64,000 nt of DNA from Lachnospiraceae bacterium UBA7196 (lineage in GTDB: Bacteria > Bacillota > Clostridia > Lachnospirales > Lachnospiraceae): assembly GCA_002490835.1 (NCBI GenBank), contig DKUU01000014.1, forward strand, positions 1 through 64,000, written 5' to 3'. Both the position numbers and the translations under genes were made by a program. Below the pieces are notes generated by a model. That model saw only the letters and a list, made by a program, of their open reading frames with translations, was not told the DNA's origin and searched no databases. How positions within the stretch are numbered: the first letter of the stretch is position 1; every line of letters begins with the position of its first letter. Below are positions 43,699 to 51,538 of this stretch, one piece after another.

Positions 43699-43756
43699 AC
43701 GAAAAAGACCATAAATCGGCAGATGTTAAAAAGGCATACAAGCGAAAGGAGCAGCT

Positions 43757-44533
43757 ATGGCCCGAAAGAAAAAGGTAACGGCAAAGGTCATATCACAAAA
43801 ACAGATAGCGGAACAGATCTTTGATCTGCTGTTAGAGACGAGACTGGCAAAGGACGCGCATCCGGGGCAGTTCGTGGCGGTATATCCGAAGGGCGAGAGT
43901 ACGCTTCTCCCCCGCCCGATCAGCATCTGTGAGGCGGATGTCGACAAGGGGATGTTGCGGCTTGTCTATCGTGTGGCAGGAAAAGGCACGGCGGAGTTTT
44001 CGACCTGCAAGGCCGGTGATACGCTGGATATCCTCGGCGTACTGGGAAACGGCTTCCCTGTCGATAAGGCGAAAGGGAAACGCGTCTTTTTGATGGGAGG
44101 AGGCATCGGCATCCCGCCTCTGTTAGAACTGGCGAAAGCGATTGACGGGAGGAAGAAGATTTTATTGGGCTATCGGAATAAAGACCTTTTTCTGGAAGAG
44201 GATATGGCAAAGTACGGAGACGTTTACGTGGCAACAGAGGACGGCAGTGTGGGGACGAAGGGCAATGTCATGGATATCATCAGGGCCCACGCGCTGAAAG
44301 CGGATGTGATCATGGCCTGCGGTCCCATGCCCATGCTGCGCGCGATTAAAGAGTATGCGGAAAAGGAAAAGATAGAGGCCTATATTTCACTGGAAGAACG
44401 GATGGCCTGCGGCGTGGGCGCCTGCCTTGGCTGCGTGTGCAAAACGACGCAGGTGGACGCGCATTCCCACGTACACAACGCGCGTATCTGCACGGAAGGG
44501 CCGGTCTTTGAGATGGGGGAGGTTATGATATGA
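43757..44533 (+). CDS. pyrK: Dihydroorotate dehydrogenase electron-transfer subunit
   Basis: 258 residues. N-terminal FAD-binding barrel (LLPRPISICEAD is the flavin RPxS motif), NAD-binding domain with GGGIGIPPLLELAK, and the C-terminal 2Fe-2S ligands CGVGACLGCVCKT plus a later Cys. It passes electrons from the PyrD flavin to NAD+. It overlaps pyrD by 4 bases, as expected for the two subunits of one complex. Confidence 0.95.
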   Translation: MARKKKVTAKVISQKQIAEQIFDLLLETRLAKDAHPGQFVAVYPKGESTLLPRPISICEADVDKGMLRLVYRVAGKGTAEFSTCKAGDTLDILGVLGNGFPVDKAKGKRVFLMGGGIGIPPLLELAKAIDGRKKILLGYRNKDLFLEEDMAKYGDVYVATEDGSVGTKGNVMDIIRAHALKADVIMACGPMPMLRAIKEYAEKEKIEAYISLEERMACGVGACLGCVCKTTQVDAHSHVHNARICTEGPVFEMGEVMI

Positions 44534-45432
44534 ATACAGAAGTAAAAATTGCGGGCGTCACCTTCAAAAATCCCGTGATGACGGCGTCCGGCACATTTGG
44601 CTCCGGTATGGAGTACAGCGATTTTGTGGATTTGAACAGGCTGGGCGCGGTGGTGACGAAGGGCGTCGCTAATGTCCCTTGGGAGGGGAATCCCACGCCC
44701 CGCGTGGCGGAAGTGTACGGTGGCATGTTGAATGCCATCGGCTTGCAGAATCCGGGCATCGACGTATTTCTGGAAAGGGACATTCCTTTTTTGCAAAAAT
44801 ATGACACAAATGTCATAGTAAATGTCTGCGGCAAGACAGTCGCAGACTATCTGGAAGCGGTGGAACGTCTGGCGGACGCACCGATTTCCATGCTGGAGAT
44901 CAATGTCTCCTGTCCGAATGTGAAGGAGGGAGCGATCGCATTTGGCCAGAAGGCGGATTCCCTCTATGACATTACTTCACAGATCAAGAATAAAGCGAAG
45001 CAGCCGGTGATCATGAAGCTGAGTCCCAACGTGACGGACATCACGGAAATGGCAAAGGCGGCTGAAGCTGCGGGGGCGGACGCACTCTCCATGATTAATA
45101 CAATCACGGGGATGAAAATCGACATTCACAGAAAGAAGTTTGTGCTTGCCAACAAGACTGGCGGTATGTCCGGCCCGGCAATCAAACCGATTGCGGTGCG
45201 CATGGTCTACCAGACGGCGCAGGCGGTGAAGATTCCCATTATTGGTATGGGCGGCATCGGCAGCGCGGAGGACGCTGTCGAGTTTCTGCTGGCGGGCGCA
45301 AGCGCGGTGGCGGTGGGCGCGATGAATTTTGTCAATCCCTATACGACGATAGAAGTAGTGGAAGGAATCGAGGCATACATGCGGCAGTATAAAATTGAAA
45401 ACGTAACTGATATTATTGGGGCTGTAACATGA
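44530..45432 (+). CDS. pyrD: Dihydroorotate dehydrogenase (NAD+), catalytic subunit, class 1B
   Basis: 300-residue TIM-barrel flavoenzyme oxidising dihydroorotate to orotate. The class 1 catalytic Cys is in NVSCPNVKEG, and GMGGIGSAEDAVEFLLAGASAVAVG binds the FMN phosphate. The presence of PyrK makes it the NAD-dependent 1B form. It is followed within 60 bases by a terminator hairpin that overlaps the sipL control region. Confidence 0.96.
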   Translation: MNTEVKIAGVTFKNPVMTASGTFGSGMEYSDFVDLNRLGAVVTKGVANVPWEGNPTPRVAEVYGGMLNAIGLQNPGIDVFLERDIPFLQKYDTNVIVNVCGKTVADYLEAVERLADAPISMLEINVSCPNVKEGAIAFGQKADSLYDITSQIKNKAKQPVIMKLSPNVTDITEMAKAAEAAGADALSMINTITGMKIDIHRKKFVLANKTGGMSGPAIKPIAVRMVYQTAQAVKIPIIGMGGIGSAEDAVEFLLAGASAVAVGAMNFVNPYTTIEVVEGIEAYMRQYKIENVTDIIGAVT

Positions 45433-45477
45433 GAAGTGCGCGAAAATGTTGCTGGGCGGAAAAATCTTTCTGCCGGT

Positions 45478-45506
45478 TCATATCTTGCTCTCCCTGCGCA
45501 TAGATT
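45478..45506 (+). promoter_or_regulatory. Sigma-E-like sporulation promoter of sipL
   Basis: TCATATC (45478-45484) fits the -35 consensus KMATATT at six of seven positions, and CATAGATT (45499-45506) fits the -10 consensus CATACAHT at seven of eight, with the standard 14-base spacer. Initiation near 45512 falls inside the terminator loop. sipL of C. difficile is a mother-cell gene, which supports the call. Confidence 0.6.
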
Positions 45507-45537
45507 TATAGTAACTATACGCAGGGAGGGCTTTTTT
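45487..45537 (+). terminator. pyrD terminator that also carries the sipL RBS
   Basis: GCTCTCCCTGCG (45487-45498) pairs with CGCAGGGAGGGC (45520-45531) with one G-T pair and is followed by TTTTTT. The GGGAGGG in the 3' arm is the ribosome binding site of the GTG start at 45538. Confidence 0.8.
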
Positions 45538-47094
45538 GTGGAGTTAGTCAAGAAAAAGATACATATGGACCGAATCGGCGGTAGGGCCGGGACCCAGATG
45601 GTATTGGAAGAGGATGTCAATATATCGGATAACAAGCCGGACGCAAATTATCTGCTGGGCAGCAAGGGCGAGATCCTTTTGGAGGAGATACGCCCCTGTG
45701 AGAATGCCGTCAATTTAAGGGGCAGGCTGGTGGTGTCCATTTTGTATCTCACGGATATGGAGGGAATGTGCGCTAGTATGGAGGCGGTGATCCCCTTCGA
45801 GGAAAAGGTGAACATGGAGGGCGCGACAGGCGGTGACACCATCCTTGTGCAGTCCGATCTGGAGGATCTGACGGTTGGGTTGATCAATTCCAGAAAATTG
45901 AGTGTGCAGGCGGTTCTTTCCTTTGTGCTGGAGCGGGAGGAGCAGTTAGAGTGCGAGGCGGCGGTAGACATTTACCATGAGGAGCCGGTGGAGTACCGTA
46001 AATGCGTCTATCCCGTGGTGGAGCTGGTGTTGCATAAGAAGGATATTTTCCGTCTGAAGGAAGAAATGGAACTGACGGGCAATCTGCCCAATGTGTTCCA
46101 GACCATATGGCATCACATCTGTTTTGATCATGTGGAGTTTAAGGCACTGGAGGAAAAACTTTCGATTCAGGGCGAGATGCGGGCTTTCTTTCTCTATGAG
46201 GGCGAGGGGGACAATGACAGGACGCTGTGGTATGAAAATACCGTGCCTTTTTCGGGCATCATTGAGTGCCACGGCTGCCGCGAGAATATGATCCCCGACA
46301 TTCAGTACCATCTCGGACAATGCAATGTGGAGGTGCGGCAGGATCTTGACGGGGAAGAACGTGTTTTCTGTTTGGAGCCCGTGCTGGATCTGGATATCCA
46401 TCTTTACGAGGAAGAGAATATGGAGGCGCTCTCCGATGTTTACGGCGTGGATAAGGAAATCGAGGCACTGACGACAAAGATGCCGATAAAGAGCCTTCTG
46501 TTGGCGGGCGGTGGTAAGTGCAAGATTGCGGAGCACGCAAAGATCCAGAATCCGGAGATGCCCATGTACCAGATCATCCACTCTGAGGGGGAGATCAGGA
46601 TTGGGGAACAGAGCATCGTGGAGAACGGGATCGCCGTCACGGGAACGCTTCTTGTGACCACGCTCTACCTTGCCGCAGGCGGATCGAAGACGCTTTATTC
46701 CACAGTAAACGAGCTGCCGTTCCAGTATGTGATCGAGGCGGAAAATATTTTGCCCACCAGCGTCTATAAGCTGCAATGCAATATGGAGCAGCTGACGGTG
46801 ACGATGTTAGACAGCGACGAGCTGGATGTGAAGGCGACTTTGCAATTCAAGGTGATCGTGTTTACGGTTCAGAACCGCGATCTGGTCACGGATATCCGGG
46901 TAGAGCCGCTTGATTTAAATAAGCTCAGCGAGCTGCCGGGGATGGTCATCTGCATCGCCGGTCCGAATGATACGCTGTGGGATATCGGCAAGCGGTATTA
47001 TGTGCCTGTGTCGCAGCTAAAAGAAGTCAATGAGCTGGCGACGGAGGAGATCAACGCGGGGGATAAGATTTTGGTGGTGAAGGGTGGAATTTAA
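45538..47094 (+). CDS. sipL: SPOCS/LysM spore-coat morphogenesis protein, SipL-like
   Basis: About 518 residues from the GTG after GGGAGGG. It contains repeated SPOCS (DUF3794) units (about residues 15-150, 160-290 and 330-460) and a C-terminal LysM domain (GPNDTLWDIGKRYYVPVSQLK ..., in part). This is the architecture of SipL, which anchors the spore coat to SpoIVA in clostridia. The upstream sigma-E-like promoter fits mother-cell expression. Longer N-terminal extensions in frame are possible but would read through the terminator. Its presence implies a spore-forming lineage. Confidence 0.88.
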   Translation: MELVKKKIHMDRIGGRAGTQMVLEEDVNISDNKPDANYLLGSKGEILLEEIRPCENAVNLRGRLVVSILYLTDMEGMCASMEAVIPFEEKVNMEGATGGDTILVQSDLEDLTVGLINSRKLSVQAVLSFVLEREEQLECEAAVDIYHEEPVEYRKCVYPVVELVLHKKDIFRLKEEMELTGNLPNVFQTIWHHICFDHVEFKALEEKLSIQGEMRAFFLYEGEGDNDRTLWYENTVPFSGIIECHGCRENMIPDIQYHLGQCNVEVRQDLDGEERVFCLEPVLDLDIHLYEEENMEALSDVYGVDKEIEALTTKMPIKSLLLAGGGKCKIAEHAKIQNPEMPMYQIIHSEGEIRIGEQSIVENGIAVTGTLLVTTLYLAAGGSKTLYSTVNELPFQYVIEAENILPTSVYKLQCNMEQLTVTMLDSDELDVKATLQFKVIVFTVQNRDLVTDIRVEPLDLNKLSELPGMVICIAGPNDTLWDIGKRYYVPVSQLKEVNELATEEINAGDKILVVKGGI

Positions 47095-47119
47095 AATACA
47101 ACCTTTGGGCTAAGCGGAC

Positions 47120-47253
47120 GCGCGGACGGACGGTAATTCTACGTCGCCGCGCTTTCGCTCCGCAAAACGCGTAGCAGCACTAGACTCGTGAAAAACCTCG
47201 CCAAGTGCTGACGTGTTTTGAGGGGCTCCTTAAGAATTACCGTCCGCCCGCGC
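47120..47253. repeat. Structured repeat element, copy B
   Basis: A 134-bp element with 21-base complementary arms (47120-47140 and 47233-47253, one mismatch). The core shares ACTAGACTCG and AACCTCGCCAAGTGC with the element at 38788-38922. ACGCGTAGCAGCACT pairs with AGTGCTGACGT and keeps the same two-base bulge, with base changes on both sides relative to copy A. It lies in the gap between the convergent sipL and lipoprotein genes. Confidence 0.75.
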
Positions 47254-47278
47254 TGTGCTATGGCAAAGCAGAAGATAT

Positions 47279-48418
47279 CTATTCGGATACCTCAAGAAGT
47301 TTTTTCATGATACGATTATTGACATCTAAATAGTACGCTAATTCAGCGTTATTTAAATCATCTTCTTCCCATGCCTCAAACTTCTCTGTCATTTCAACGG
47401 CTTTTTCCATCATATCTGCATAATCTGCTAGTAGCTGCATATCAGATGGATTTTCACTATATTGATTTAAAATATCGCAATAATCATTATAAAATGCCTC
47501 ATAGCTATCCATTGCCTCTTTGAATTCAGGACGCATACCGTCCACTAATTCTTCAGAGGAGGTATCACCCTTGGCATTGTCAGCAGAAGTGGTTTTTTCG
47601 GGACTATCGGCTGTATCATCGCTCTTTTTGATGACAGGGCCTTCATCTGCGGAGTAATTTCCGACACCTTCGTCTACCATTAGTATCATCCCATCCTGAA
47701 GATTCGCATAAGTACTATCATTTGTATATATGACATCGGTGGATTCAGCATGCTTTTCGATGGCATCAGAATTCTCACCATAAGTGAAACGACTTGCTTT
47801 GTGGTATTCAAGATAGTTATCCTTGCTTTTAAACTGTGTTACACGCATGTAACTTGAGGAACACTTAATATTGATTTTTTCGGCGTTTAAGTCCTCGCCA
47901 ATAACGTAAATGCCTGAGTATATTGTTTGGGAGGTAGCCGGATCATATTCTGTAAATTCACATTGCCCGTTATCCAGTAAAACAATATAGCCTTCTTGCA
48001 GACCTATGTAGGCATCTTCATCTTGATTTAGGTAAAAATCTGCCCATGCGTATTGCTCAACCGCTGTTCTATAATCACCATTAGTGAACTTATCTGCGTT
48101 TTGAAATTCTTCATAGTTTTCTTCATTACTAAAAACCGTTACTTCAAGCTGAAAGTTTGTTTCGGTACAATGGATGACGTAACCGCCGACAGGAATATCG
48201 TTTCCAACGTAGTAAACGACATTAGAATAGTTTCCACTTGTACTCTCCGAATCGATTTCTTCTGAAAGTGTAGCGTTATCTTCCTCTGCTGTATCTGTGT
48301 TTTCCGAAGTATCTTCCATTGCGGGAGCAACTGGAGCATCCTTGATTTTGTTTCCACAGGCAGAAATACATGGCATACATAAACCAAGTAATAGTAACGT
48401 ACATATTTTTTTTTTCAT
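47279..48418 (-). CDS. Acidic lipoprotein with two repeated domains, unknown function
   Basis: 379 residues. Lipobox ISAC at about 21, an acidic Ser/Thr/Glu linker, then two related domains of about 85 residues. The first runs from VGNDIPVGGYVIHC to LQEGYIVLLDNG, and the second from IGEDLNAEKINIKC to LQDGMILMVDEG. The C-terminal 70 residues form a helical region. The gene is clearly more A/T-rich than its neighbours, as is the divergent XRE gene, suggesting joint acquisition. Its promoter overlaps an operator shared with the XRE gene. Confidence 0.75.
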   Translation of the reverse strand: MKKKICTLLLLGLCMPCISACGNKIKDAPVAPAMEDTSENTDTAEEDNATLSEEIDSESTSGNYSNVVYYVGNDIPVGGYVIHCTETNFQLEVTVFSNEENYEEFQNADKFTNGDYRTAVEQYAWADFYLNQDEDAYIGLQEGYIVLLDNGQCEFTEYDPATSQTIYSGIYVIGEDLNAEKINIKCSSSYMRVTQFKSKDNYLEYHKASRFTYGENSDAIEKHAESTDVIYTNDSTYANLQDGMILMVDEGVGNYSADEGPVIKKSDDTADSPEKTTSADNAKGDTSSEELVDGMRPEFKEAMDSYEAFYNDYCDILNQYSENPSDMQLLADYADMMEKAVEMTEKFEAWEEDDLNNAELAYYLDVNNRIMKKLLEVSE

Positions 48419-48447
48419 AAGTAAAATCTCCCTTCAAAATAATATGT

Positions 48448-48476
48448 ATTATATCATTTATTGCGTTCTCGTGCAA
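48448..48476 (-). promoter_or_regulatory. Promoter of the acidic lipoprotein gene
   Basis: On the minus strand TTGCAC (48476-48471), 17 bases, TATAAT (48453-48448). The -35 and part of the spacer lie inside the operator at 48460-48477. Confidence 0.7.
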
Positions 48477-48477
48477 T
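48460..48477. promoter_or_regulatory. Operator 2 of the XRE/lipoprotein pair
   Basis: ATTGCGTTCTCGTGCAAT has the form ATTGC-N8-GCAAT. It covers the -35 of the lipoprotein promoter. Confidence 0.6.
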
Positions 48478-48502
48478 TATTTTATTCAAATTTCTCTAAG
48501 AT

Positions 48503-48520
48503 ATTGCACAGAGGTGCAAT
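48503..48520. promoter_or_regulatory. Operator 1 of the XRE/lipoprotein pair
   Basis: ATTGCACAGAGGTGCAAT is a perfect 7-4-7 palindrome of the same ATTGC-N8-GCAAT form, 43 bases from operator 2. It includes the AGAGGTG ribosome binding site of the XRE gene. Confidence 0.65.
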
Positions 48521-48523
48521 GAT

Positions 48524-48781
48524 ATGAAAAATGAAGAAAGCATTGACAGAGTAATCCAAGTAAATGATGTTGACATAGGAAAGAACATAGCAGAAAGAAG
48601 AAAAGCTATGAATATTAAGCAAACTGATATGGTGGCCAAGCTACAGACTAGCGGAGTTGACATTTCTATTTACTCTTATAATAGGATAGAAAAAGGCACA
48701 CAAAATCCAACCGTACTTCTTTTGTATGCTTGTTGTCACATTCTTGAGTGTGACATGAATACAATCTTTGACTTTAAATAA
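48524..48781 (+). CDS. XRE-family helix-turn-helix regulator
   Basis: 85 residues, essentially one HTH_3 domain (IGKNIAERRKAMNIKQTDM, then a recognition helix region ISIYSYNRIEKGTQNP). No sensory domain. It is divergent from the acidic lipoprotein gene and A/T-rich like it. Two copies of an 18-bp operator lie in the 105-base intergenic region, which suggests it represses itself and the lipoprotein (inference). Confidence 0.9.
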   Translation: MKNEESIDRVIQVNDVDIGKNIAERRKAMNIKQTDMVAKLQTSGVDISIYSYNRIEKGTQNPTVLLLYACCHILECDMNTIFDFK

Positions 48782-48816
48782 GTTAATTTAAGTCTATATT
48801 AAAAACTAGAATGAGA

Positions 48817-48845
48817 TTGTAAAATAGAAGCCTATCGTATATACT
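48817..48845 (+). promoter_or_regulatory. Promoter of the spermidine-synthase-like gene
   Basis: TTGTAA (48817-48822), 17 bases, TATACT (48840-48845). Confidence 0.65.
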
Positions 48846-48902
48846 GTGGAATAGGTTTTAGATGTTTGCCAGAGTTGAAATACAAAAAAGGATAAGTTTA
48901 GT

Positions 48903-50504
48903 ATGGCCACAACCCCAATCTTAAAAAATAAAATCTTTTTATACCTAACGGAATTTTTCGCGGGCATGTCCGTGATGGCGGTGGAACTGGGGGCGAGCAG
49001 GCTGCTTGCTCCCTATTTCAGTTCTTCGCAGATCGTGTGGACGATCATCATCGGCACGATCATGATCGCGATGGCGCTGGGGAATATCTACGGCGGAAAG
49101 AGCGCGGACAAGAATCCTGACCCGGACAGGCTTTACGGACGTATCCTGATCGCGGCAATTTGGATCGCGGCGATCCCGGTGGTGGGAAAGTATATCGTGC
49201 TGGGGATTTCGGCGCTGCTTATTTTTACGGTCAATACCAACTTTCTGATCTGGGCGGCGTTTGCCGCCTGCATGGTAATCTTTGTATTTCCGCTTTTTCT
49301 GTTGGGGACGGTGACGCCCTCTCTGGCAAAGTACACGGTGCAGAGTCTCTCTGACAGCGGCAGCATCGTGGGGACGCTGGGAGCATTCAATACCATCGGC
49401 AGCATCATCGGCACCTTTATTCCGACCTTCGTTTCCATCCCGGCGGTGGGCACTTCGGTCACCTTCTTAATTTTTGCGGCAATCCTGCTGCTTCTGGGTG
49501 TAATCTATTTTATCAGTAAGAAAAGCGGTCTGAAAAAAACCGCGGCAGCGGCAGTTTTATTCCTTCTCTGCTGCGTGTTCGGAACTTCTGATAGTTTTGC
49601 CTTCTGGGAAAAGGATTTAGCCTACGAGGGAGAATCCGTCTATAATTATTTACAGGTGAAAGAAAACGACAGAAGTGTCATATTATCGACAAACGTCCTT
49701 TTTGGCGTGCAGTCTGTGTTGATGAAAGACAAGGGGTTGACGGGGATGTATTACGACTATGCTATGGCTGCGCCGCTGATGACGGGAAAGGAGAACCCCG
49801 CGGACTGTAAAACTTTGATCCTCGGCATGGGGACGGGCACCTACGCGCATCAATGCCTTGCCTATTATGGGGATATGCCTGTAGAAGGCGTGGAGATCGA
49901 TGAGAAGATCACTGCCCTTGCGAGACAGTATTTCGAGCTGCCGGATAGCGTGAAGGTCACCACCTATGACGGCAGGGCTTACCTGAATGCGATTGATGAG
50001 AAATATGATGTGATCATGGTGGACGCTTATCAGGACATCACGATTCCCTTCCAGATGTCCTCCGTGGAATTTTTTACGCTGGTGAAGGAGCATTTGAATG
50101 AGGATGGGGTGATGGTGGTCAACATGAATATGCGCGGCAGCGGCGAGGACAGCATCAACACGTACCTTGCCGACACCATAAGCAGCGTCTTTAGCGAAGT
50201 TTATACGGCGGACGTCGCAAATACCACCAACAGGGAACTCTTTGCTTCCAACGATCCGCAGATGCTTGTGAATCTGCAAAAATATAAGGAGGCCGTCACG
50301 GATGAAAGCCTCCTTACCATGATGGATGCAGTCTCTGAAAAACTGACGCCCTATCAGGCGGGGGAGCGGATCATGACGGACGACAAGGCGCCGGTGGAGC
50401 TTTTGGGGATGCGCGTCATCGACGAGCTGATCCGGGGTGAGGTCGCTTACTATAAAGATATTTACGAAAGGGAAGGCATCCGCGGTGTGATCGACGGCCT
50501 TTAA
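48903..50504 (+). CDS. Membrane-fused spermidine-synthase-like protein
   Basis: 533 residues. The N-terminal 230 residues form about six to seven transmembrane helices; the C-terminal part (about 245-500) is a Rossmann methyltransferase-like domain of the spermidine synthase family: LILGMGTGTYAHQ, GVEIDEKITALARQYF, DGRAYL, and DVIMVDAYQ. Such fusions are common in bacteria, and whether they make polyamines is uncertain. GGYGM-type aminopropyl-acceptor residues are not evident, so the product is unassigned. It has its own promoter and a bidirectional terminator. Confidence 0.85.
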   Translation: MATTPILKNKIFLYLTEFFAGMSVMAVELGASRLLAPYFSSSQIVWTIIIGTIMIAMALGNIYGGKSADKNPDPDRLYGRILIAAIWIAAIPVVGKYIVLGISALLIFTVNTNFLIWAAFAACMVIFVFPLFLLGTVTPSLAKYTVQSLSDSGSIVGTLGAFNTIGSIIGTFIPTFVSIPAVGTSVTFLIFAAILLLLGVIYFISKKSGLKKTAAAAVLFLLCCVFGTSDSFAFWEKDLAYEGESVYNYLQVKENDRSVILSTNVLFGVQSVLMKDKGLTGMYYDYAMAAPLMTGKENPADCKTLILGMGTGTYAHQCLAYYGDMPVEGVEIDEKITALARQYFELPDSVKVTTYDGRAYLNAIDEKYDVIMVDAYQDITIPFQMSSVEFFTLVKEHLNEDGVMVVNMNMRGSGEDSINTYLADTISSVFSEVYTADVANTTNRELFASNDPQMLVNLQKYKEAVTDESLLTMMDAVSEKLTPYQAGERIMTDDKAPVELLGMRVIDELIRGEVAYYKDIYEREGIRGVIDGL

Positions 50505-50548
50505 CAAGCCTTTGTTCTGGCGGGAGATAGAAGGAAGCTTAGGCATAA

Positions 50549-50580
50549 AAAAGAACCGAAGACATTCTCCGGTTCTTTTT
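50549..50580. terminator. Bidirectional terminator
   Basis: AAAGAACCG and CGGTTCTTT form a stem with A- and T-rich flanks, between two convergent genes. Confidence 0.85.
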
Positions 50581-50596
50581 GCTTGTTTCCTATGTT

Positions 50597-51244
50597 TTAG
50601 TTTGATGCGATCTGGCCTGCGCCTGCCTGATCCAGAACATTCTGTGCAGAGTTCGCTTCTTCAGCCATCTTGTCAAAGCCTGCCATTACCGCGTCGTAGG
50701 TCTGCTTGGAAATCTCAGGAAGCTCGCCGCCCCAGGTCTTCTCCGCCTGCTCGTAGCCTTTCTTGAATGCAGCACGCATATCTTCGATCTTGCTGGGATC
50801 GCCGCCGGTCAGTGCCGTTGCGAAATCAAGGATTCTGCCGGAGGTCTGTTTTACGCCCCAGTAGCCGTCTTCGGAAATGTCTTCCTGCGCCTGCGCCTTC
50901 GTTGCCGCATCCACCTCGAATTTGCCGCTGGCAAGGAACTGCCACATATCGTTGGCAACGCTGAAGGTCTGGCCCTGCTTGGTCATCAACTGCTGCACAA
51001 TGTTCTGCAGCTGTTTTGAATGCTCCGCAGCATCGGCTTTCATTTTGTTGACCAGCTCCGTGTTCTGTACGTATTTTTTCAAAGGTACGTTTGCGCTGTC
51101 CTTTGAAGGCTCGTAAACGACGCCGTTCTCGCCCTTCTCGTTATTGTCCTTTGTCTCCTCCGCGGGCTTCGTGTTCTCCGCCTGATTGATCGGAAGTGTC
51201 TCGTAAGCATTTGTACCTACGCCGCTAATTCCATTTACGCTCAT
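50597..51244 (-). CDS. Conserved-looking cytosolic or non-classically exported protein of unknown function
   Basis: About 215 residues from the ATG after AAGGAGGG; an in-frame ATG upstream has no RBS. There is no signal peptide or membrane segment. The N-terminus (MSVNGISGVGTNAYETL) is Gly/Ser-rich and followed by an acidic disordered region (about 20-55), then a mostly helical body (VQNTELVNKMKADAAEHSKQL and later). The start recalls proteins associated with flagella in related bacteria, but no flagellar gene is near. Function not recognised. Confidence 0.65.
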   Translation of the reverse strand: MSVNGISGVGTNAYETLPINQAENTKPAEETKDNNEKGENGVVYEPSKDSANVPLKKYVQNTELVNKMKADAAEHSKQLQNIVQQLMTKQGQTFSVANDMWQFLASGKFEVDAATKAQAQEDISEDGYWGVKQTSGRILDFATALTGGDPSKIEDMRAAFKKGYEQAEKTWGGELPEISKQTYDAVMAGFDKMAEEANSAQNVLDQAGAGQIASN

Positions 51245-51325
51245 GGGTATCCCTCCTTGGAAATTAAGAATGTTTATTGTTTCGTTAAGACCGCGCAAAA
51301 ATAGGGCAGTCTTCTTTTTCTATTT

Positions 51326-51331
51326 ATTATA
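51326..51331 (-). promoter_or_regulatory. Possible -10 of the minus-strand gene
   Basis: TATAAT on the minus strand, about 80 bases before the start codon; no convincing -35 was found. Confidence 0.35.
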
Positions 51332-51438
51332 TCGTACCATTTTCCCAGATTGATTAGAAGAGAAAAGTATAATTTTGCATAAATTTAACAATTTTTTTGA
51401 AAAAGACAGGTTTTTGAGAGCAAAAGGAGGAGGAAAAC

Positions 51439-51481
51439 TTGACTTTTTGTACGAATATAAGTACAATCTTTGTATACAAAG
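51439..51481 (+). promoter_or_regulatory. Promoter of ispE-gntR with overlapping palindromes
   Basis: TTGACT (51439-51444), 17 bases, TACAAT (51462-51467). TTGTAC-N8-GTACAA (51447-51466) spans the spacer and -10, and the perfect palindrome CTTTGTATACAAAG (51468-51481) lies at the start point. The latter fits the GT-AC core of FadR-type GntR operators. Confidence 0.65.
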
Positions 51482-51538
51482 TACACAAGATTACAAATGA
51501 CTGTTACTAATCTATGATAGAAGGAATGCAGATTAAGA

